NCBI GenBank assembly: GCA_949294095.1
Contig: CASFFZ010000010.1
Span: 1-64,000 of the forward strand
DNA from: an uncultured bacterium
Lineage (GTDB): Bacteria > Elusimicrobiota > Elusimicrobia > Elusimicrobiales > Elusimicrobiaceae
DNA length: 64,000 nucleotides
Direction of reading: 5' to 3'
Both the position numbers and the translations under genes were made by a program. How positions within the stretch are numbered: the stretch's first letter is position 1; the number at the start of each line of letters is the position of its first letter. A model generated the notes under the pieces. It had not been told where the DNA came from and did no database searches. It saw only the letters and a program-made list of their open reading frames with translations. Shown here one piece after another: positions 35,745 through 41,804 of this stretch.

Positions 35745-36833
35745 ATGCAACACACGTCCGATGGTTTGTCCACGCAAGGCATTAAATACGCCGGCTCCAA
35801 AAAGAAACTGCTTCCTTATCTGCTGGCCCTCGCGGCCGAACTGCCCGGCGTGCAAACCGTGCTGGACGGTTTTAGCGGCACCACGCGCGTGGCCCAGGCC
35901 TTGGCTCGGCAAGGCTACACCGTTACCGCCAACGACACGGCCGACTGGAGCGAAGTGTTGGCCACGTGTTATTTGTTATCCTCCCGGCCGGATTCCTTTT
36001 ACGCTCCGCTGTTAGAACATCTTAATTCACTTCCGGGCCAAAACGGCTGGTTTACCCGCCACTACGGGGGGAAAGAAACAGACACCAAGAAGCCCTTCCG
36101 CCTAAAGAACATGCAAAAGCTCGACGCCATACGCGCCGAAATAGACCGGATGCCTCTTGCCTGGCCGGACAAGTGCGTCCTTCTTAGCAGCCTGATGTTG
36201 GCCTTGGACAAAGTGGACAGCACCCTGGGGCATTTTTGTTCTTATCTTTCCCGCTGGTCTGCCCGAAGCGCGGGCGATGTAACCCTCCGCCTGCCCCGGC
36301 GTTTTGCACACGCGGGCGGGCACCAGGTATGGAAACAGGATATTTTGAAAGCGGCGGCGCGGCAAAACTGGGATTTGGCCTATTTTGACCCGCCTTACGG
36401 TTCAAATAATGTCAAAATGCCCTCCAGCCGTGTCCGTTATGCATCGTATTACCATTTCTGGACGACGCTCATCCGCAACGACCGCCCGGAACTGTTTGGC
36501 GCGGCCGCCCGCCGCACGGACTCGCGCGACCCGCTGGCCGGCTCCGTTTTCGAAGATTTCCGCCGCGCGCCAGACGGGCATTTATGGGCCTTGCACGCCT
36601 TGCAAAAGCTGCTTGCGCAAACCCAAGCTCGCTACATTATGCTTTCGTACAGTTCCGCCGGCAGTATTGCCAAAAAAGATGTATTGGACGTCCTGCGCCA
36701 AAACGGCAAATTGTTAAAATTTGTACAGATCGATTATAAAAAAAATATAATGTCGGAAATGAGCTGGACGGGAGACTGGATCCGTCCCGGAAAGCATTAC
36801 GAATATCTTTTTGTCTTGGGGAAAAACCAATGA
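35745..36833 (+). CDS. D12-class N6-adenine DNA methyltransferase
   Basis: 362 residues from ATG 35745. GIKYAGSKKKLLPYL is the family N-terminus and VLDGFSGTTRVAQALA the SAM-binding motif I (FxG variant). LAYFDPPYGSNN holds the catalytic DPPY. The order fits the alpha group (Dam/DpnIIA-like). It methylates adenine at an unknown site. No restriction enzyme gene is adjacent. It overlaps the next gene by ATGA, so the HEAGH membrane protein is translationally coupled to it. Confidence 0.9.
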   Translation: MQHTSDGLSTQGIKYAGSKKKLLPYLLALAAELPGVQTVLDGFSGTTRVAQALARQGYTVTANDTADWSEVLATCYLLSSRPDSFYAPLLEHLNSLPGQNGWFTRHYGGKETDTKKPFRLKNMQKLDAIRAEIDRMPLAWPDKCVLLSSLMLALDKVDSTLGHFCSYLSRWSARSAGDVTLRLPRRFAHAGGHQVWKQDILKAAARQNWDLAYFDPPYGSNNVKMPSSRVRYASYYHFWTTLIRNDRPELFGAAARRTDSRDPLAGSVFEDFRRAPDGHLWALHALQKLLAQTQARYIMLSYSSAGSIAKKDVLDVLRQNGKLLKFVQIDYKKNIMSEMSWTGDWIRPGKHYEYLFVLGKNQ

Positions 36834-37468
36834 TCCGGCTGTGGAATTCTGTTTGGGATCTGTTAGATCCGCATCGCAAAGGCCCGTTATTCTGGCATTA
36901 CGGCTGGAAAGGAATCCTGTTCATTGTTGCCGGAAGCGCCTTGATGTACGGTTGGTATGTGGGGCCGCATCACTGTCCGTTAGCCGGCGTTTTATGGTTG
37001 CTTACAATTGGCGTGCATGAAGCAGGCCATCCTATTTTTCAGTTCATAAGCGGCGGCAATTTTATGCTGACCATTTGGGGCGGAACGTTGACGGAATTGG
37101 GAGCGCCTTTGTTGGCCTTTTTCTATTTTCTGCGAAAAGGCAAAGAAATACAGGCAGACGTTTGTTTGCTGCTGCTGGCAATTGCCTGTTACAGCGTGGG
37201 ACAATATTCCGGGTGCAGTCTGGATCCGGTCATTACTTTGTTAAACGCCGGGCCTGAAACTTTACCCGATTGGGACTATATGCACAAGTGGCTGGGTACG
37301 GAAGGATATGAGTGGCATTTCCGGCATACTTTTTATGCGATCAGCGCCTTTTTAAGCGCTTTGGGAACCTACTTGTTGGCCGCCCATTTTTGGAGTTGGA
37401 ATAACCCGGACGGACACAATTATAACAACGATGACGACGGCCATGACCGTTTTTTCACGCGAGGATAA
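36830..37468 (+). CDS. Membrane protein with HEAGH motif (putative zinc peptidase-like)
   Basis: 212 residues with about five hydrophobic segments. LTIGVHEAGHPIFQFISGG (about residues 59-77) contains HExxH inside a membrane helix, as in intramembrane or M50-like metallopeptidases. A third ligand is not evident; candidates are Asp in CSLDPVITLLNAG or Asp/His later. The tail is rich in Asn, Asp and His (NNPDGHNYNNDDDGHD). It overlaps the methylase gene and abuts the GtrA gene. The family is not known to me; peptidase activity is inference from the motif. Confidence 0.6.
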   Translation: MIRLWNSVWDLLDPHRKGPLFWHYGWKGILFIVAGSALMYGWYVGPHHCPLAGVLWLLTIGVHEAGHPIFQFISGGNFMLTIWGGTLTELGAPLLAFFYFLRKGKEIQADVCLLLLAIACYSVGQYSGCSLDPVITLLNAGPETLPDWDYMHKWLGTEGYEWHFRHTFYAISAFLSALGTYLLAAHFWSWNNPDGHNYNNDDDGHDRFFTRG

Positions 37469-37876
37469 ATGTTTTCTTTACTATGTAAAAATCTAGCTTC
37501 TTTAACGAAGATACCGGAACAACTCATCCGGTTCTTAATTGTGGGAACGCTCAACACGGGCTTTGCATACGGATTATATGCTTTGTTCATTTTTATTGGA
37601 CTGCATTATACGCTGGCCGTATTGCTTTCTACGCTGATAGGAATTTGCTTTAGTTTCAAAACATTTGGGAAATGGGTGTTTTTTAATCCCGATAACCGAC
37701 GCATCTTCCGCTTTGTAGCCGTTTACGGGGGGTGTTACGTGCTAAACGTAGGCATTTTAAAAACACTCACGCTGGCCGGCGTAAGAAACCTGTACTTGGC
37801 CGGGCTGATTAGTTCGTTTTTGGTGGCGATGGTAAGCTTCTTTTTAAACAAATTTTTCGTTTTTAAACGTTTCTAG
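37469..37876 (+). CDS. GtrA-family membrane protein
   Basis: 135 residues, four membrane helices. The family pattern is clear: LIRFLIVGTLNTGFAYGLYALFIFIGLHYTLAVLLSTLIG, then FRFVAVYGGCYVLN and LNKFFVFKRF at the end. GtrA-like proteins move undecaprenyl- or dolichol-linked sugars or aid cell-surface glycosylation. The start immediately follows the stop of the HEAGH protein, so translation is coupled. A terminator follows. Confidence 0.9.
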   Translation: MFSLLCKNLASLTKIPEQLIRFLIVGTLNTGFAYGLYALFIFIGLHYTLAVLLSTLIGICFSFKTFGKWVFFNPDNRRIFRFVAVYGGCYVLNVGILKTLTLAGVRNLYLAGLISSFLVAMVSFFLNKFFVFKRF

Positions 37877-37883
37877 CCCCCAC

Positions 37884-37911
37884 AAAAAAACCCGCCTTAC
37901 GGCGGGTTTTT
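37884..37911. terminator. Bidirectional terminator
   Basis: AAAACCCGCC (37887-37896), TTAC loop, GGCGGGTTTT (37901-37910). Confidence 0.88.
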
Positions 37912-37913
37912 GG

Positions 37914-39236
37914 TTAATCAAACAATCCTTTTTCTTCGGCGGGGGAAATTTCCTTTGTAGCAGTATGGTTTTTGCTTTTGTGCCCGGTGTAGTCGTAATT
38001 CATCCGCTTTAACAGGCGGGCGTTTTCTTTGGTAAGCGGCACTTCGTAAATGTCCACAATGCGCTGGGCCACCGGCAGGAATGCGCCGCGGTTGCCGTCT
38101 ATATGCCCGCGGGCGATTTTAACGGCGTCCGCCGCCGCGGAAACGGCATTTTCCGCCTTGGCAAAATTTACCAAAAAATCGTTAAACTTTTCCAGCAGTT
38201 TTAAAATATCCTCTTTAAAATCCTCCATATACTCGTGCTGCTTGTCTATATCCCACAGCTTAGACACCATTTTAAGCGTGCTCATTAACGATGTGGCTGA
38301 TACGAGAGCGATGTTGTTCTTCCACGCTTCGTTTAAAATATCCGGGTCAGCCTCCACCGCGGCCAATAAGGCGCTTTCGGGGTAGACAAACATCAGCGTG
38401 TAATCCGGCTGGACTTTGTCTCCCTCCGCTTGGAACTTTTTATAGTATTTTTTGGAGCTTAAATCCTTGATGGTTTTTTTCACATCTTTCACGTGCTCGT
38501 TTAAAAAGGTTTCCTTTTCTTTGGGATCCTGCGCGTTAAAGTAGCGGGCGTAGTGGTTAAAAATGGTTTTGGAATCCACCACAATCCACCGGTCTGCGGG
38601 CAGGGCGATTTGCACGTCCACGCGTTTTCCTTCTTCGGAAACCTGCTGATAATAATCCAGTCCTTCTTTCATGCCCGCGGCGTCCAAAATACGCTTTAGC
38701 GTTTCTTCGCCCCAGCTGCCGCGCACGATGGCTTCGCCTTTAATGGCGTTGGTTAAATGCAGGGCGCTTTGGTCAATTTTCTCGGTAGATTTAATCACGT
38801 CCGACAACCCTTTTTCAAGCCGCGCCTGCACGGCCGTATTTTGTCGTTCCATTTCCGCCACTTTTTTGACAAAACTTTCCAAATGCAGCGTCAGCGGGCG
38901 GAGCGCTTCGGAATTTTTGGCTTCCAGCCCTTTTGTTTTATCGTCTAAAATTTTGGAGGCAAGCTGCGCAAACTGCGCCTGATAGGTGCCCGATAATTCT
39001 TTGAAATTTTTCTCAATCAGCGTTTTTTCCCGCTCCAAGGACACTTTTTCCTGCTCCAGCCGCGTTTTATCCACCAGCAGCGCCGCGTTTTCCGCCCGCA
39101 GGCGGTTTAATTCCGGCTCCCAGGCAAGCAGCCTGTTCTGCTCGGCCTTCAGCCATTTTATTTTACCGGCCAGCGCCGCCCACACCGCGCCCGAACCGAC
39201 GGCCATTCCAATCAGTAAAGAAATCATATAGGACAT
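37914..39236 (-). CDS. rmuC: DNA recombination protein RmuC
   Basis: 440 residues. An N-terminal membrane anchor (MISLLIGMAVGSGAVWAALAG) is followed by a long coiled coil to about residue 150. The RmuC core follows: IVRGSWGEETLKRILDAAGM, ALPADRWIVVDSKTIFNHYARY, KVQPDYTLMFVYPESALLAAVEADPDI, with the conserved Asp-Ser-Lys and Glu residues of a restriction-like fold. It is linked to limiting DNA inversions/recombination. Single gene. Confidence 0.93.
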   Translation of the reverse strand: MSYMISLLIGMAVGSGAVWAALAGKIKWLKAEQNRLLAWEPELNRLRAENAALLVDKTRLEQEKVSLEREKTLIEKNFKELSGTYQAQFAQLASKILDDKTKGLEAKNSEALRPLTLHLESFVKKVAEMERQNTAVQARLEKGLSDVIKSTEKIDQSALHLTNAIKGEAIVRGSWGEETLKRILDAAGMKEGLDYYQQVSEEGKRVDVQIALPADRWIVVDSKTIFNHYARYFNAQDPKEKETFLNEHVKDVKKTIKDLSSKKYYKKFQAEGDKVQPDYTLMFVYPESALLAAVEADPDILNEAWKNNIALVSATSLMSTLKMVSKLWDIDKQHEYMEDFKEDILKLLEKFNDFLVNFAKAENAVSAAADAVKIARGHIDGNRGAFLPVAQRIVDIYEVPLTKENARLLKRMNYDYTGHKSKNHTATKEISPAEEKGLFD

Positions 39237-39370
39237 AAAAGCTCTCCTTCTCTTTTTATTTATTGTACAAAGTTTTTTCGGGGCGCTTATGCTGCGGCAG
39301 GCCGGAAAAACCCGTTCATTTTTTTAAAAATATGTTATAGAATATAGGAACTTAAGCTAAGGAGAATGCT

Positions 39371-39679
39371 ATGAAAAAAATGTTGCTTTTTGTGGCCGCT
39401 GCCGTACTGGCCACCGGATGTGCTTCCACCGGTACGGTTTCTTCCACCGGCACCACCCAGCCGATGACGCTGGAACAGGCTCTGCAAAAATCGGCCGAAA
39501 CGCGCCAAAAACTCTTGGACGCCAAACAGTCTTATGAAAACGCCAAGTCCGCCGCCGAAGTAGCCAGCGGCCAGAAAACCGCCGCCGACGTTGCCAAAGA
39601 ACAACTGCAGCAAAAAGTGGACAACGCCAAACAACAAATTCAAGCCGAAAAAGACGCTTGGGCGGAACTGTTAAACTAA
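39371..39679 (+). CDS. Small Lpp-like coiled-coil lipoprotein
   Basis: 102 residues. Signal sequence with lipobox VLATGCAS (Cys17), then a Thr/Ser-rich spacer and a helical heptad-rich body (LEQALQKSAETRQKLLDAKQ). The plan resembles Braun-type or murein lipoproteins. The C-terminus ends LN, with no Lys for peptidoglycan linkage. AAGGAG precedes the ATG. Probably outer-membrane anchored; its own promoter (TATAGAATAT region) and terminator make it a single gene. Confidence 0.82.
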   Translation: MKKMLLFVAAAVLATGCASTGTVSSTGTTQPMTLEQALQKSAETRQKLLDAKQSYENAKSAAEVASGQKTAADVAKEQLQQKVDNAKQQIQAEKDAWAELLN

Positions 39680-39691
39680 AACGCTTTTTGT

Positions 39692-39728
39692 AAAAAACAC
39701 CCGGAGCTTTTGCCCCGGGTGTTTTTTT
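39692..39728 (+). terminator. Terminator of the small lipoprotein gene
   Basis: CACCCGG (39698-39704) pairs with CCGGGTG (39715-39721), flanked by A- and T-runs. Confidence 0.8.
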
Positions 39729-39769
39729 CAGCCAAGAGAGGGGGAAAACAGATATACCCCCCGCCAAAC

Positions 39770-39803
39770 AAAAAAATTCCGGCCCTTTCCAAAGAGCCGG
39801 AAA
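39770..39803 (-). terminator. Terminator of the sigma-factor operon
   Basis: On minus TTCCGGC..GCCGGAA followed by seven T, past the stop at 39817. Confidence 0.75.
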
Positions 39804-39816
39804 AACAGATGTTTTA

Positions 39817-40422
39817 TTATTCCGCCGGAACAGGAGGCTCAGGCAAGGCCGGGCCGCCTGCATGCGGGGCTCTTCCTTCAGGGCCGGGGCCTCTGCGCGG
39901 GCCGGCTTTGGGGCCGGGCATACGCCGCGGGGCGGGGCCGCCGAATAAAACGTCCAAATCACCTTCTTCGGCAATGACGGCGTTGGTCTTTTCTTCCACC
40001 CAGGCTTTTATGTTTTTATCGGATTTTTCTTCATCCAAGTCTTTTTTCATCCGTTCCAACCGTTCCTGGAATTTGGCGAGTTGTTCTTCTTTAAACTTAA
40101 TTTGTTCCTCGCGGATAGACTTTACCATCTTGGCAATTTCTTCTTTTTTGGCGTCTTTCTTTTTGCCCGCTTTGAGCTTGTTGTATTCCTGCACCAACGT
40201 TTCCATTTTTTCTTCGGTGGCTCTCATTTGGGCTTTGTGTTCCCGGCGGGCTTTTCTAAATTCTTCCGCACGGGCGTCTTTCTTATCTTGTTTTGCCTTT
40301 ACCGCTTCGGCGCGCGGGCCTTTGGGCATCGGGCAGTCGTCCCCTTTGCATTTGCGCGGGCCTTCGGCAAAAGCCGGAGCGCACAGCGCCGCCAAGAGAA
40401 CAGCAATCATTATTTTCTTCAT
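39817..40422 (-). CDS. Charged periplasmic helical protein, Spy/CpxP-like in plan
   Basis: 201 residues. Signal peptide MKKIMIAVLLAALCAPAFA, then EGPRKCKGDDCP with two cysteines that could form a disulfide. A long Lys/Glu/Arg-rich helical middle (about 45-155) follows, then a Pro/Gly/Arg-rich tail (about 170-201). The plan recalls Spy, CpxP or zinc-resistance sensor proteins, which are small helical periplasmic proteins tied to envelope stress, but I cannot find the LTxxQ signature. It is the third gene of the ECF sigma / anti-sigma operon, which supports a sensing or effector role. Confidence 0.72.
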   Translation of the reverse strand: MKKIMIAVLLAALCAPAFAEGPRKCKGDDCPMPKGPRAEAVKAKQDKKDARAEEFRKARREHKAQMRATEEKMETLVQEYNKLKAGKKKDAKKEEIAKMVKSIREEQIKFKEEQLAKFQERLERMKKDLDEEKSDKNIKAWVEEKTNAVIAEEGDLDVLFGGPAPRRMPGPKAGPRRGPGPEGRAPHAGGPALPEPPVPAE

Positions 40423-40437
40423 AACCCCTCCTCATGT

Positions 40438-40839
40438 TTAGAATTCCTGTTCAAACAAATCCAAATCGTTTGAAAAACTCAGGTATTCGTCGTCCAAATT
40501 TTCGCTCATATACGCAATTACTTCCGAAGCGTCAAAAGCGGTTTTGTCCGGATACAGGCCGGCCAGCAGCATAAAAATGCCCGCTCCCAACAGCGCAGTG
40601 CCTGCCAACGCCGGTTTCCACCCGGCAAAAAAGGATTTTCGGCGCGTTGTTTTGGAAAACAACTCTTCCACCACCGCCGCGGGAGCCGCCGGCGCGGCCA
40701 GCGCCTCTTCCGTGCGGCGCAGCAACGCCAGTTCCGCCCGGCACGCCGCACACGTTTGCAAATGCTGCTCAAACGCGGCCTTGTTTTGCGCCTCCAATTC
40801 TCCCGATGCATACAGCATCAAATTTTCACAGTCCTTCAT
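40438..40839 (-). CDS. Zinc-finger anti-sigma factor
   Basis: 133 residues. Residues 1-40 hold the ZAS motif (FEQHLQTCAACRAELALL, His-x3-Cys-x2-Cys). A membrane helix lies at about 78-97 (ALAGTALLGAGIFMLLAGLYP), and a short acidic periplasmic tail follows. It would hold the ECF sigma factor at the inner membrane until a signal releases it. Its ATG overlaps the sigma stop (ATGA), the usual sigma/anti-sigma coupling. Confidence 0.88.
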   Translation of the reverse strand: MKDCENLMLYASGELEAQNKAAFEQHLQTCAACRAELALLRRTEEALAAPAAPAAVVEELFSKTTRRKSFFAGWKPALAGTALLGAGIFMLLAGLYPDKTAFDASEVIAYMSENLDDEYLSFSNDLDLFEQEF

Positions 40840-41438
40840 AAGGTTACCTCGCGTGCGGCGGGTTGTTCTTCCGCCAAAATGCGCTGCATTTTTTTAACGG
40901 CCCGGTGGCAATCGGCCAGCACGGTGCCCAGCGGCCTGTCCAACAACTGCGCAATTTCTTTAAAAGACATATACTGCCGCAAGTACAGCATTTCGCGCTG
41001 GCGGGCCGGCAGTTCCAGCGAAGCGCGGCGGATTTCTTCTTCCGTTTCGCGTCCGGTCAGTTCTTCGAGCAACGAAGGCTGTCCGTCCGGCAGGGTATCG
41101 TGCAAAAATGCATTGCCTTCTTCATCCGTTTGATCCAGAGAAGCCAGTTTGTCTCTGTCCCGAAAAAAATTTAACACCCGGTTGCGGGCCGTTAAAAACA
41201 GCCACGATTTAAATTTTCCTCTCGGTTCGTATTTATCCGCGTGTTTAAAAAGAGAGATAAATACTTCCTGGAACAAATCCCCGGCCGCGCCTTCATCCTG
41301 TACCATCGCCATAATGTACTGATAGAGCGAATTTTTATAGCGGTACACCAATTCTTCAAATGCGTCCGACGATCCGGATTTAAAGAGCAGGACGAGTTCG
41401 TCGTCCGTTCTTTCATTTAATTTTGGATCCATATTCAT
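40836..41438 (-). CDS. ECF-type RNA polymerase sigma factor
   Basis: 200 residues. Region 2: AFEELVYRYKNSLYQYIMAMVQDEGAAGDLFQEVFISLFKHADKY and FKSWLFLTARNRVLNFFRD. Region 4: LPARQREMLYLRQYMSFKEIAQLLDRPLGTVLADCHRAVKKMQ, a full helix-turn-helix. A second ATG lies two codons in (41432); either may be used. It leads the operon sigma / anti-sigma / periplasmic protein and so probably autoregulates it. Target genes unknown. Confidence 0.93.
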   Translation of the reverse strand: MNMDPKLNERTDDELVLLFKSGSSDAFEELVYRYKNSLYQYIMAMVQDEGAAGDLFQEVFISLFKHADKYEPRGKFKSWLFLTARNRVLNFFRDRDKLASLDQTDEEGNAFLHDTLPDGQPSLLEELTGRETEEEIRRASLELPARQREMLYLRQYMSFKEIAQLLDRPLGTVLADCHRAVKKMQRILAEEQPAAREVTL

Positions 41439-41535
41439 ATAACCCCGATTTGCTTTTTTTTATTGCAACGGAAATTCTATTATACTGTAGCAAATAAAAA
41501 TACATGACTCCTTTTTAAAAAAGATTATAAAAAGT

Positions 41536-41565
41536 TTTACATCTTTTTTAAAAAACTGATATAAT
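41536..41565 (+). promoter_or_regulatory. Strong sigma-70-like promoter
   Basis: TTTACA (41536-41541), 18-base spacer, TATAAT (41560-41565). Predicted start near 41572. The run GTTTTACATCTTTTTT here resembles the -35 region of the D12 methylase promoter. Confidence 0.65.
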
Positions 41566-41597
41566 AATTCCTGTTGTTTTTAAAAAGGTTTTAAAAA

Positions 41598-41711
41598 ATG
41601 CAATATAACTCTCACTGCTTAAAGCATAACATCCGCCGTTCCATGCTAAATATGACCATTAGCATGGTATCCGTGTTTATGCATGCAGAAGCGGGGAGAG
41701 TTTGTAGATGA
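41598..41711 (+). CDS. Possible 37-residue small protein
   Basis: ATG 41598 to TGA 41709-41711. AAAAGG lies about ten bases upstream, a weak ribosome-binding site. The peptide is MQYNSHCLKHNIRRSML followed by a mildly hydrophobic Met-rich stretch and ends VCR. It has six methionines in 37 residues (16%). The only support is its position inside a well-bounded transcript; it may be chance. Confidence 0.25.
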   Translation: MQYNSHCLKHNIRRSMLNMTISMVSVFMHAEAGRVCR

Positions 41712-41741
41712 TGTAATGTAAGATTTTGGTTGTATCTATAT

Positions 41742-41773
41742 AAACCCGCCCTTTAGAAAGAGCGGGTTTTTTT
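41742..41773 (+). terminator. Terminator before the MFS fusion gene
   Basis: AAACCCGC (41742-41749 region) pairs with GCGGGTTT (41762-41769), with inner CTTT/AAAG pairs and a T-run. Confidence 0.8.
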
Positions 41774-41804
41774 ATGTTTAGAAAAAAGAGGAAACAGAAA
41801 GAGA

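Larger units (their letters stand above)
41572..41773 (+). ncRNA. Predicted small RNA or leader transcript of about 200 nt
   Basis: Bounded by the promoter at 41536-41565 and the terminator at 41742-41773, upstream of the MFS fusion gene. It contains a perfect nine-base stem CCATGCTAA (41641-41649) / TTAGCATGG (41659-41667) with a nine-base loop, and a 37-codon frame. It could be a regulatory RNA, a leader with attenuation for the downstream gene, or a small-protein mRNA. Confidence 0.45.
41439..41804. other. Intergenic region with a probable small transcript
   Basis: AT-rich in the first half, with the sigma-operon promoter presumably on minus. It holds a strong plus-strand promoter, a short frame, a hairpin and a terminator, described separately. 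Confidence 0.6.
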
